Assembly: GCF_019578655.1 (NCBI RefSeq)
Contig: NC_063259.1
Span: 7,986,001-8,050,000 of the forward strand
Reading direction: 5' to 3'
From: Ricinus communis
Lineage: Eukaryota > Streptophyta > Magnoliopsida > Malpighiales > Euphorbiaceae
Length of the DNA: 64,000 bases
The first letter of the stretch is position 1. Each line of letters starts with the position of its first letter. The notes under the pieces were generated by a model. It had not been told where the DNA came from. It did not search any database and saw only the letters and a program-made list of their open reading frames with translations. Below are positions 10,500 through 21,850 of the stretch, one piece after another. The translations under genes were made by a program, and so were the position numbers.

Positions 10500-13126
10500 A
10501 TGGTGTTATCACCTAACTCTTGCACAACCGTTGCATAAGCCAAATGACGAGACTAGGATAAGTCAGGTGGAGCAAGCTTTGAGGTAAGGAGGAAACCGGT
10601 AGACACCAAAAGGCATTAAGAAGCTCCAAAATGGGTGTAAATAGATCTGGAACCTTGAAACCCAAACCAAAGACCTCGAGACTCTACTAACCTTAAAAAA
10701 GAATCCTATAACCCCAAAAACCCTAATGAGGCCTTAAAACCATGAAAACCCTACACTGAGATAGATGAAACCCTAAAATCCTTGAAAATTAACTTTATAA
10801 CATGGGGGCTAGGGCCTAGACATGTGCGCTAAGCCTTGAGCTAAACCCACATGGAGTAAGTCTATGCTGATATGGGCTAGGCGATTACCTTACATGGGCT
10901 AAAGCTCTAGAACAAAATCATTCTTAAAATTCGAACCTATGAGGCATATTCCCTCATAGGGACATGTGTCTCCATCTTGAATATTCTTTTAACACCTTAA
11001 AGTTGGTCCTTTACCATCCATTTCCTTAAACCAATCAAAAGCACACTATAAAAATCCTTAAAATACCCATTTATAATCTTCTCTTCCACCCTCTAAAAAC
11101 CCTAACCACATACATGCACCCTTAATCTTACACAAAACGCTAGCTCATACATTATTCTAGCAGCCTCTCCCTTTTCTAAGACTAACAAAAAACCCTAAGG
11201 CTCCTACCAAAACCCCACCTCCATACATATACACCTAAAATAGAAGAATTCCACATATTCACACCCACCAATTATTACCTTAAACTTGATCATCCAAAGC
11301 TTTAAGAGTCGTTTCGAACCTCTCCATTCAAGCATTTCCAACAAAAGAACTTCCCCTTCTCCTTATCAAGTCATTACCTTTGCCCATTTAAGTATTCAAG
11401 ACCATACTTCCCTACTTACATCCTTAAAAAACCACTTTCCTTTTAAATCCATTTAGTTTTCTTTATTTTGTAGGGCAAGTCGATTCATTCTAGAAGCATT
11501 TTGGTGTCTCTTGGTGCCCTAGGAGTTGGAGCAACTCCATTGCTACCCAAAGGTCATCCTCTCTTTGGAAGTCTTCAAAGATATACCTTGAGGGTAAAAA
11601 TCTAGAGCTAAACTTGCCTATTATCTTTGTTTGCTTTTGTTTTAACTTTATATTGTCATTGATTGATTTGGGAAGGAGTTAGGCATTCAAAAGCACAAAA
11701 ACAGAAGCCTTGAAGCTTCTATGTGCTTATCACACACGAGGTAAGTCCACAAAAGCTTAAAAGCTTTAATTTTTACCTTTTGATGATTAAGGCTTGAATA
11801 ACATGTTTAATATGATGCCTATGATGTATTTCAGTATATAAATCCTGTTTTGACATGTTTGAAAGTATTTTTAAGCTTATTCTCTATGATTTAGGTTCAT
11901 TATATGATTAATGTGTGTTTGAATGGCTTGAGAAGCATTGTAATGTTTTTGGTACTTGAGTTGTAAGATTAGTGGCATGTTTAGGGTTAAATAAGCATGC
12001 TTACTTTCTATTTTAATTAAGACAAATTGGTTTTAGGTTTTATATACAAAGTTCGCATTTTTACTATTTCTTATGTATGTCAAGTATTAAAGTCATCATT
12101 TTGTTTATTTAACGTCCTAATACTAGTATTTAAGTATTCAACTAATTTATTTTTCTTCATACTACAGGTGGCCCCATTTATGCTTTGGCTTAATCCATTC
12201 AATTTGATTATCATTAATTAGATTAAATATGAACTCATTAATTGCTTGTATGTTAGTGTGGTTTTATTTATAATTAGTTAGGGTGTTAGATAATTTTTTC
12301 CTTTTCATATTTGCTAATCGGTCTTGTATCCCTATTGGTTCCTCTCTTCCCATTCTTTATTTTTATTTTGATAATTGTTTGGTATGCTTAGATTTCACTT
12401 CACATGCTAATGGTTAAACTAAATTAAGTTTATGGATCACCTAACATGTTAACTAAAATAGATCGAGTCACCAACTTGAGTCCCCCGCCTTCCCACATTT
12501 CACTCACCTAATCAATCAAAGATAAAAGGATCTAGCACCCATATGCTTAATCAACCAGCTTTTATTTGGTCACCTTGGCATGTTAGATAAAACTAAGGTA
12601 CTAATAGTACCTCCTTTAGAATTAGTGGCACCAGTGTGCCTTCCCCTATTTAGGTATATGTATGTTAGGCTAGTCTCTCCTTTCTCACACTTTCGTATGC
12701 TTAAATAAGATAATAAAATGTCATCATAATAAAATGGGTAGCAACCAAGCTAGTTTAGGGAAACTAAAAAAGATTAGAGTCTGCTGGGGGCTGGACTCTA
12801 TGTCTAGGCATATTAGGGTGCCTATCCCCTTCCTAACACGTACCTAATTTTTTGAACGCAAATCTCTGATTCGGGGAGGGGGAGGTTAGGCTCTCCACGA
12901 GGATCCGAGCTGCCATCCTTCACCCCTCTCTATTTGTCCCGGTTATCTCACTTGTGAGGTGACTCCCAATCTTCTCCAATAATTCACACTCATTGCGGTT
13001 GTCGTGATCCCATAAAACCTCTTCCTGGATGGCTCACTTTCGAATCAAGCCTAGTATGGATGACAAACTCTGATACGATTACGTAGCCATAATCACTTCG
13101 GGCTCGCCCTGAAGATACCGCGTTCA
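10500..13126 (+). mobile_element. Long LTR, family B (Ty3/gypsy Tat-like), plus orientation
   Basis: The block is homologous, in reverse complement, to the LTR at 45356-47690. Shared landmarks are AGACTAGGATAAGT near the 5' end, a GGGCTAA.. / CCCACATGG tract, a long AT-rich middle, and GATGGCTCACTTTCGAATC near the 3' end. It terminates ..CGTTCA at 13126, followed by GAG and a primer-binding-site-like motif. The 5' boundary is approximate because the two copies diverge there. Several AAACCCTA (telobox-like) motifs occur in the 5' half, for example near 10730-10780 and 11095. No internal coding region of its own follows, so the element is truncated. Confidence 0.6.
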
Positions 13127-13129
13127 GAG

Positions 13130-13147
13130 TGGCGACTCCATTAGGGA
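13130..13147 (+). promoter_or_regulatory. Primer-binding-site-like motif after family-B LTR
   Basis: TGGCGACTCCATTAGGGA starts three bases after the LTR terminus. It has the TGG.GACTCC..TGGGGA form that plant Tat/Ogre-type elements place after the 5' LTR as the tRNA primer-binding site. The tRNA identity (arginine type in related elements, from memory) is not something I could check. A related motif in the opposite orientation is at 54391-54408. Confidence 0.55.
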
Positions 13148-13179
13148 CATAATGAGAAAGGAATCATGCTTTAATAGGT

Positions 13180-14330
13180 TCAATTCCTTAATCATAATGA
13201 CAAATAATTCTGGATATTAGCCCTATAATATGTTTCTAATTAAATCTAATATCCTAATTGGCAAACATCAGATCTAAAAAAAACATTAAGTTCTTATTAT
13301 TAGATTCAAAACCTTATTAATCATGCATATTCAAAAAACCTAGTCTAATCATATTTATCATAGATCAAAACCCTAATCATATTTCTAAGAATAAATAATA
13401 TAAAAAATAAAAGAAAGGAATGAAAGAACTAATTTTTAAGATGAATATAGATTTATGGTGGAAGGAAACATCAAGTTGTCACCATGAATGTTGGATCTGC
13501 GAGTCTCAGGCGATGATGAAGCAGTTGAATAAAAAACCAAGTAGGAATCCAGTGCTGGATCTGACTTAGAGATACCTTCTGTCGATTGAAAAACAGTTTT
13601 CCAAAAATGCTCTTCCTTTAGTAACTTGTTTCCTAAAATAGTTCTTTCTTTAGTGGCTTGGAGTCTTAAATGATGACTATGATAGATAAATCTTTCTGTT
13701 TTCTTTTGATTTTCTCTATTTTCCTTCTTTCTCTGTGTTTCTTCCCTCTTGATTTCACTTACAACTGATATTTAATTCTTGATTCCTTTTTAAAATCTTA
13801 AACACCTCTTTCTATTTATTAGGTAGGGTTTCAAGGGAAACCCCAGAGGAAGCGATAGATTTTAGGAAATATTGATAAACAACTCATTTTATTTATTAAT
13901 ATTTAAATAGTTATCGTAAAATGATGATGATCATCAAGGAAACCTTCTAGAATCTGCATCTAGATGTAAAATCGTCCGAAAAATGACGTTGAAGTGTCAC
14001 AATCTCAATACGTTCTATGAAGTGCCAATTGGCTCTATAGAGAAAGCTGAAAATTTATAATTTAGTCCATGATTTTATAAAAACTGTTGTTTATACCCTT
14101 AAACTTAATTTTTTCTAACAATTAGGTCCAAATTGATTTCAAAAAGATAATTCCAGCTGGATTAACCTTGAACCTAGCCTTAGATATGCCTGTCCCTCAC
14201 TTCTTGAGACTCGAGAAGGCAGTAACTTTTATCATAGGATTTTTCGCTTTTTCCTCGATATCTGGATTCAGAAAAGGAGTGCTGAAAGCTGCTCCTGATT
14301 TGTCAAAATCTATGAGCATGCAAATGTGTT
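13180..14330 (-). mobile_element. 3' LTR (partial) of Tat element A, family T
   Basis: This block matches the LTR at 54410-56790 in the same orientation and the LTR at 35850-37640 in the opposite one. Shared landmarks are GTTGTCACCATGAATGTTGG, ..GCGAGTCTCAGGCGATGATGAAG, and the TTAGTCCATGATTTTATAAA / TTAGGTCCAAATTGATTTC tract. It lies downstream of element A's antisense accessory ORF, where a minus-strand element's 3' LTR should be. It is shorter than the family's roughly 2.4 kb and is cut near 13.15-13.2 kb against the family-B LTR and its primer-binding site. Confidence 0.65.
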
Positions 14331-14379
14331 AAATAAATAGAGACAAATCCTAGACATCAAGGATATAACAAAAGGATAT

Positions 14380-15000
14380 ATGAGCCGTAGAAGCCATGCC
14401 TCAAAAGCTCGAACTTCGATTGCTGATTCGATATGGGGCCATACCCATTTGGATTGAGGACTTCGCTCCACTAGGGAAATGTCGATTTCACTCCATTGGG
14501 GATTTGAGGACTTCGTCTGCTGAGATTTGAGGACTTCGCCTGCATTTTTGGGAAACTACCTCATTGAATTGGGAGTTACACTCGTTGAATTGGTGATTGC
14601 AGAAACTTCCCTCTAGCTACTTTCCATTCTAGGAAACAATTTGCCCCTTCGGGTCGAATTGGTAATTTTCTACTTTCGGGTACCTAAATTGAACTTTCCC
14701 ACCTCAGGGCACAATTTGATTTCTTTTTATGCTTTCCAGAAGCTATACTGGCATTTGGCCCGTCTAGGGACTAAAATGTAATTTTATCGAGTCAGGGACC
14801 AAACTTATAATTTTTGTGAAAATTTCCCCTCAAGGTGTGAGTCGGGCTTCTATGTGTCTTTTTTGGACTTGTACCAGATTTTAGACTAAAACTCAATTTT
14901 GACAGGTTAAGGACCTAATTGACATTTTTACTCCTTTAGGACACACACATATATATATATATGGGTTTATCCACTCCTCTTTCTTCACCTTACCCATCTC
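14380..15000. repeat. Repeat-rich 3' UTR of Tat element A
   Basis: Short degenerate repeats occur here: GATTTGAGGACTTCGTCTGC / GATTTGAGGACTTCGCCTGC, and phrases such as CTTCCCTCTAGCTACTTTCC and TTGAATTGGTGATT..GG. The same phrases recur at 50510-50930 in the 3' region of another Tat copy, next to the 21-bp minisatellite. This indicates a common, variable 3' UTR. A (TA)n tract is at 14947-14962. No protein is supported. Confidence 0.5.
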
Positions 15001-15084
15001 TTTAGTTTCTCTCTAAAGCTCCTTTTTCTCTTTCTTTGACTTCTCACTCAATTCTAAACAAATTTTTGTAAAACTAGTCTCTAA

Positions 15085-17460
15085 ATGGCAAGTTCATCTT
15101 CTAGATTCACTAGACACATTCCAGTTGCACCAAATTGGGAGTTTACCACCCCCATTTTCTACCAAAATGACCTTAGGCTTGTGAAAGGAGAGGAAATTCA
15201 TCTTTTAGCCAAATTGAGTACAAATCACACTTTTTGAGCCATCGAAGAGGTTAATCTCTTGACTTAAACTCCATTTTCTACGAGCTAGAAACTTGGTATG
15301 CAGGTTAATTACTCAAAGTACATGAGAAATTGCAAAAAAGTTTTTAAAAATTCAAAACCCTAGCCCATACAGCCGATCAGCACTATGTACTGCCGATTAG
15401 CATTGTGTAGTGCTGATTTAGCTCTACACAGTGCAAATTGATTGTATACATGCCAAGTGAAGGTATTCTAAGGTTTTCTGTGCAAACTAACACTGGATAG
15501 ACGTATACTTACCTCTTTGAAGTCTTTTTCGGGTGACATTTAAATACATGTTCCTTACCTTCTAGGGTGATGTGGTGCCGATCCGGTTCACTGGAAACTT
15601 CTACAATGCACGTGAGTGGTTTAACGAGCTACCTAGCTTGGTTTAGGCCAAGATCGGGGACACTGTCTTCCAAGGTTCGTGGCCATGCTTGCCTCAGTTA
15701 CTGGGAAAGTCGATCATACCTCGGTCTATGCTTTGTTTGAGAGGTGGATGGGACACACATCTTTCATCGATTTCTCTGGTATGCCCATGCCATTCAACGA
15801 TGCGATCCACTATCGGTGTTTCGATGCTCAGAAGTACTTTATCATTAACTTACTTGAGTTCTTGCCAACATTTAAGAATGCGAGATGCATTGCCTACCAA
15901 TACATCCTTCTCCACTACCGGGACTTCATTCCTCAGGATGCTCGAGAAGTTGACTAGATGGCCCAAGCTTTTGTAGTGTACCTTTCCGGTAAGAGCCTGT
16001 TCAGCGACTCGGGAAACTCGTTGAACTTTCATTATCTGGCATATCTGTGGGACCTGGACTAGGTCTCTTCTTACGACTGGGGGTCTACAACTCTTATATA
16101 TCTTTATCATTAGATGGACATCAGTGTCCGCAGTAGTAAGAGGATTTATAGCTTCTAGCATGTAGTCCACTTAAATTTCTCTAACTTCTTTACTTTAATT
16201 CCTTTCTTTTATACATATATCGTTCATGTTGACTCCTTATTTCGCAAATTTAGGCCTTGGATATCAACCTTGCGGTGGGCTCACAACCTATCTGTACTCT
16301 AGGACATGGTAAAAATAATTCATTAGTTATATTTGTGTTTTAATTACATTATTACTTACCCTGTCTGGTTCGTAGACTCAGAGTGATTGGCTGGGGGAGT
16401 GCGACCAGTGGGAGCCTTATATGTTGTTTGTACCTAACCTCGAGCAAAGGAGAGTGCTATTAGTAGGGCCTGTCTATCAGGCTTGGTATCTTGACAACAG
16501 GATTTACGGTCGGAGCACGGTCCTAGTAGGTGTTGAGTCCCTTTATCTTCTCCACTCTCCATGTTCTAAATGACGGATCTTGCTGGGGAAGAGCTAGCGG
16601 AGTGCTTGAATGGGTACGGCGAGCTCGAAGACTTCACCATCCGGTCGCGGCTGGCCAATTACACCTCTTTCATCCTACGACTGTTGGGGACTTTACCTCT
16701 TAGCGATGATGCCATTGTTCAGGTACTTTTCTCAGATTACCTTGGAATGCTCTTTTTTGTTTGTCGTGTACTGCTCTTTTATTCACCTATTTACAGCTTG
16801 TCTGTCAGGCCCCTGCTGGTTGCGAGCCGACTGAAGGGCGTCTTTTCGATGCACACAGCCTTCTCATGTTGTGGGCTCATCAGTCGGTGTTACTTCTAAG
16901 GCATCTCTTATGGCTACATCAGACGTGGTGCTGGGGGCTGTCTTGTTCCCCCTTGATCCGATAGTCTTCTACTGGAGTCCACATCGACTTATTATGAATC
17001 AATATTTCCCTCCGGAGTTCATACGAAGCACTTGCACCCATGTAAGCTTATTCTTTGCTTTTGTGTTTTCACTTTTTAATTTCCTTGAAAAAGGTTAGTG
17101 ACATATACACAAATACAGGTTTAAAGAGACCAGTTTGAGCATGTACATCAACTGGTTGAGGCTGCAAGGAGACAGTTCTTCATCTATGGCGAGGATTGGC
17201 AGGTAAGAACCAAAATAAATTATAAATTATGAAATGCAAAATGTATTCATGAAATGCATAAGATGTGTTAACTAATTCTCGTTTTGGGTTTTCATCAGAG
17301 GGACCTTGAGGGACTGCAGGGGCAGCTGGACGACTAGTAGCATTAGCTTGATGCTTAGCAATAACGAATTGATACCCTGACCCTCCAACTATCAGCTTTA
17401 CAGACCTAAGGGATGGATGCTAAATCAGATGATGAGATGGATGGTTCGGGAGGGGATTTC
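15085..17460 (+). pseudogene. Plant mobile domain (PMD) ORF, antisense to Tat element A
   Basis: A start ATG at 15085 opens MASSSSRFTRHIPVAPNWEF and is followed by several exons. About 15560-16160 contains FERWMGHTSFIDFSGMPMPF, QAFVVYLSGKSLFSDSGN and YDWGSTTLIYLYH, the core phrases of the PMD (aminotransferase-like, PF10536) family. About 16380-16560 contains DWLGECDQWEPYMLFVPNLE, and 16570-17040 continues (RRLLGTLPL-type helix, then VLGAVLFPLDPIVFYWSPH). Exon-like blocks end at 17206 (CAG|GTAAG) and about 17460. Several TAG codons stand where Gln codons would be expected, so it is probably dead. PMD proteins occur in plant MULEs and gypsy elements; their biochemical role is not established. 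It runs opposite to pol, between integrase and the 3' LTR. Confidence 0.72.
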
Positions 17461-18198
17461 AGTTTCTGACTTCACTTTGCTTGTACTTTTTCTTTTTCTG
17501 ATTGAGAGTAAAACTTGAAACCTATGTATAGACATTTTATTTTGAAGGTATAAAATATTGCCTATGGATTGCCCCCATTTCTTGTCTTTATGATCTTGAG
17601 CACTGAAAATCAGGTAAACACCCAGGTTAGAAATCGCACCTAGAGGCCACACAGTGAAATCTTTCTTTTTATTTTTATTGCCTTATCTTTTGCCTAAGCC
17701 GCGCTTTCGGGTTTTCAACTTAGCTTTTTCTTTCTCTTTTTTCTTATCTTATTTTTTTTTTACCTCTTTTTGCAGATTTGGCCACTTTAGGTATTGATTT
17801 CCCTTAGCTTTGCTCGATTCAGGAACTAACTGCTCTATCTAAGGATGCAGATGCATATCATGCAAAGAAAAATAAAGATTTTGCTTCTTCTTAGATCTCA
17901 TTTATTTTGCTTAGAACTTTTAGTATTTTTTTTTCTTTTAGTTAGTGCATAAAATGATAAACATACATACATATGTTTGATAACAATCCTAAACAATTTT
18001 ATTCATTTAGTAGAAGTCCAGATGGGTACATTTTGATTTCTCACGATATAACTTCTGTCATCAACCAGTTTTTTCAGATTTTCTGGCTGATTATTTTCTC
18101 TCTTTTGTCTTGACTTTTGCATGACTAGCCTTTTTAGGTTTTCCAATCATTAGGCTATTTTTTATTATTCTTTATTTTATTTTTTACTATCTTTTCTT
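17460..18198. repeat. Intergenic part of Tat A with stem-loop-like repeats
   Basis: The segment joins the PMD ORF to the integrase stop. It contains the recurring motif GCCTAAGCCGCGCTTTCGGG followed by TTTTCAACTTAG (17690-17722), whose ends GCCTAAG and CTTAG can pair. Related motifs lie near 18110-18160. The part at 17780-17880 matches the C-terminal end of the DUF7745-like antisense ORF of element E (CTAACTGCTCTATCTAAGGA), so most of that ORF has been lost here. Confidence 0.5.
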
Positions 18199-19480
18199 TT
18201 ACACATGGTGTTTCATGAGACGATCTATGTTGAATGGCTCAGTGAACTCATTCCCATCCAAATCTAAAATATTAGCAGCACCTCTGGGCATAATCTTCTT
18301 GACCAAATATGGGCCTTCCCAGTTCGGCCTAAAGTTCCCTCTTGGGTCAAATGCAATAGGTCTTGTATGCTTCAACACTAAATCACCACCTCTGATCTTT
18401 CTTGCCTTTACCTCCTTATTGAATGCCCTAGCTATCTTTTTCTGATACAACTGCATGTGGTATAGGGCTTTCATCCTTTTTCTCATCGACAAGGCAAATT
18501 GCAGGTATCTCTTCTTAACCCATTGATATTCTGGTATTTCAGCCTCTAATACAACTCTCAAAGACTTTAACTTTAGCTCAACTGGCAGAACTGCCTTAGT
18601 TCTGTAAACCATAGAGTATGGCATTTGCCCAGTTGATGTTCGCTTAATTATCCAACATTCTCAAAGCGCAAAGGATAATCAAAACGAGGAGTCCTTATGA
18701 TTCCACACCATCTTTAAAAGTATCTTCTTCAGGTTCTTGTTGGCCGCCTCCATTGCTCTATTCGCCTAAGGTTAGTACAGAGAAGACCTTTGATGCTTGA
18801 TCTTGTATTCTGCCTGTAGGTCTGTTGTCTCACCTATGAACTGCACTTCTTTATCTATCACGACATGATGTAGAACCCTATATCTACATATTAGGTTCCT
18901 TTCTATGAATCTGGCCATCTGCCTTACCCCCACAGTGGTGAATGACTCGGCTTTAATCTATTTAGAGAAGTAGTCAATGGCTATACCTATGAACTTATAA
19001 CCATTCAAAGAAGGCTTTATTTCTCTGATAATATCGATTCCCTAAACTGCAAAAGGCCAAGGAGATGTTAAGTTGTGCAGTTCGGTTGGAGGCGTGTGAC
19101 TTAAGTCACTGTATAGCTGGCACTCTGGGTATTTCCTTACTAACGCTATACAATCCTTTTCCATTATCAACCAGTAATAACCTTGTCATGATCTTCTTGG
19201 TTAACACAATTCCACTCATATGAGGCCCACATACTCCTCTGTGTATTTCCTCCATCACTACCTGAGCTTCTGCTTTAGTCACATACCTGAGCTGTATCCC
19301 CGACACCATTCTTCTATATAGGAATCTCTCGTGGGTGATGTAATTCCTAGCTTAGATTCGTAGCACATACCTTTCATTGGTTGTCGCTTCTTCTAGACAC
19401 TCCTTGTTTTCTATGAACTTCTTCAGATTATAGAACCACGGTTTCTCTCCTGATCCTATCTAAATTTGCATTATACGATC
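18199..19480 (-). pseudogene. Element A integrase
   Basis: Minus strand. The HHCC zinc region is at about 19310-19106 (VVMEEIHRGVCGPHMSG), the core at about 19000-18640 (FIERNLICRYRVLHHVVIDK, keeping an Asp, and AANKNLKKIL near the third catalytic position), and the C-terminal domain at 18624-18199 (PYSMVYRTKAVLPVEL, DLVLKHTRPIAFDPRGNFRP, NWEGPYLVKKIM). In-frame stops separate the parts. The open C-terminal piece of 141 codons is the best preserved. Integrase inserts the cDNA into the genome; this copy cannot work. Confidence 0.78.
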
Positions 19481-19699
19481 CATTTGATAACAAGGCGCAC
19501 CTGATTTCAGAATCACCATAGGCTTCATTGAAAGCTGCAAGGGATTGACCGACATTGATGATAGGGTAGCTAGTGCATCTTCCATCTGATTATCATCCTA
19601 AGGCAAGTGTATAAAAGAACACTTGGAGAAGTTCCACACTAATGTCATAAGATAGTTGACGTACTTTCTTCATTTACTTCCCATTCTTTGAAGGCCTGT

Positions 19700-21300
19700 T
19701 GGATTACCAGCATAGAATCCCTAGAGACCATCAAATGCTTAGCTCCTGCTACCATGGTCGCTTCTAACCCAAATAAACATGCTTCATACTCAGCCATGTT
19801 ATTAGTCACTTTAAATCTAATCTGTTGGCCATTGGTAGCATCTCCCCTTCTGGCATGATCAGAACTACTCCTAAGCCTGCACCTCTTGCCTTAACGGCTC
19901 CATCGAAGTACAGCTTCCATTCTTGGATCTTAATTGCCCCTAGATTCTCATCAGGAAATTCTAGATCCCAAGGGTCATCTCCTTCAATTGCATTTTGAGC
20001 TAGAAACTCAGCCACAACCCTACCCTGGACTACCTTATTAATTATGTACTAAATGTCAAAATTCTATTAGGAGTACGAACCTCCTAGCCAGCTTTCCTAG
20101 AAGAGATGGAGTCTAGAATAAGTACTTCAGATGGTCTATTTTTAAAATTGTCTGCACCTTGTAAGATTGGAAGTAGCGCCTTAACTTCCTTGTAGTCTAT
20201 ATCATATGGCTAGGCATGTCTTTTCCATGAGGTTGTACTTTAACTCGTAAGGCAGTAATTTCTTGCTAAAGTAATAGATTGCATGCTCCACGTAATTAGG
20301 CCCATACTACACTACCATCATGCCCATAGCTTCCTATTCCAAGGCTAAGTATATGATTAACGGCTTGCCATCCTTCCATGGCTTGAGTACTGGTGGCTTC
20401 ATTAGGTGTTCCTTGATTCTGTCGAAGGCCTTTTGACAGTGCTCATCCCACACAGCGGGCTGATGTTTGCTTAGAAATTTGAAGATAGGATCATAAACCA
20501 TCATGAGCTTGGAAATGAACCTACTAATGTATTGCAGACGTCCTAAGAAATCTCTAACTTCTTTCTCCGTCTTCAGCGTCGATATCTCTTGAATAGCTTT
20601 GACCTTGTCTGGATCAATCTCAATACCCACTAACTTACTATATGACCTAATAGCTTTCCTTATGTAACTCTGAACACACTCTTTTTTGGATTGAGTCTCA
20701 GGTTATACCTTTCCACTCGTTCTAAGAACTTATCAATAGCCTAGAAGTGCCCTTCCCTTGTTTCAAACTATACCATCATCTCATTAATATACACCTCCAC
20801 CTCCTTGTGCATCACGTCATGAAACAAGGTAGTGGCTGCTCTTTGATAAGTTGCCACCGCATTTTTTAGTCCAAAAGGCATAACCTTGTAACAGTATGTC
20901 CCCCACTCGGTGATGAACGCCATCTTCAGTTTGTTCACTACTGCCATTATAATTTCATTGTATCCAGAGAACCCGTCCGCAAGGGAGTACACTATGGACT
21001 ATCACATTTTTGTGAGGAAGAGGAAAGTCGTTCTTCGGGTATGCTTTATTAAAGTCCCGGTAATTCACATACATCTGAACCTTACCATCCTTCTTCGGGA
21101 CTTGAATGATGTTTGCCAACCATTTAGGATAGTCAACTACATCGAGGAAATTGGCCTTAACCTACTTAGCAACCTCCTCTAGTATCTTTTCTACCATTTC
21201 GGCCTTAGTCTTCTAATCTTCTACTTGACTGGCTTAATGTGTGAATGAGTTGGGATATGGTGCTCTACTATTTTCCTGTTTAGACCTGGCATGTCATCAT
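19700..21300 (-). pseudogene. Element A reverse transcriptase and RNase H
   Basis: Minus strand. Reverse transcriptase begins after a DDMPGLNRKIVEHHIPTH linker near 21290 and contains DGFSGYNEIIMAVVNKLKMA, FITEWGTYCYKVMPFGLKNA and EVEVYINEMMV. In the last of these the usual second Asp of the catalytic pair is not Asp (NEM), one sign of decay. The RT connection is at 20630-20334 (VRDFLGRLQYISRFI, WDEHCQKAFDRIKEHLMKPP). RNase H is at 20015-19700 (WKLYFDGAVKARGAGLGVVL). Frameshifts fall at roughly 20330 and 20640. Confidence 0.78.
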
Positions 21301-21850
21301 AGGACCAAGCAAATACCTCTTTTCTTTTTTCTATTATTTTATCAAATTCTCCTCTACCCTTAGGAGTTATATTGTGAGTTATCAAAACATTCTGTGGATT
21401 TGCATATGTGCCTAAATTAAATGAATCAATTTATATAGAATTGATGTCAAACATACACATGTCATTATTATCAAAATGCACACTACTATTAGGAAGAACA
21501 TCACACAAGTAAGCAAAATCATTCATATCATTGATCTTAAAAAGAAAAGAAACATCATCCTCATAAATATCAAATGTTATTTCATCATCATCATATAATA
21601 CATCAATGATATTGTTTTCTATTAGAGCAGCTAGCTCCTCTTGGCTTACCTTTTTCGGTTAAGTGGCAAGCTCTTCCATCTCAATGGTGACCTTCTCCTG
21701 GACTTTCCTGATACTCAGTTCAATCATCCTGTCGACAATCAGGTTCTTAAAAATCTCAAATCCCGGTACCTTAGTTCTAGCTATACAAATAGGTTCAGGT
21801 CCTAGAGTAGGACTTGAATTCCTAGACAAACACGTCTTTTAGAGTCTTGC

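Noticed and set aside
10680..11200. Interstitial telomere repeats (AAACCCTA words)
   Set aside because: Words are single and irregularly spaced in an LTR, not tandem; at most telobox-like promoter motifs.
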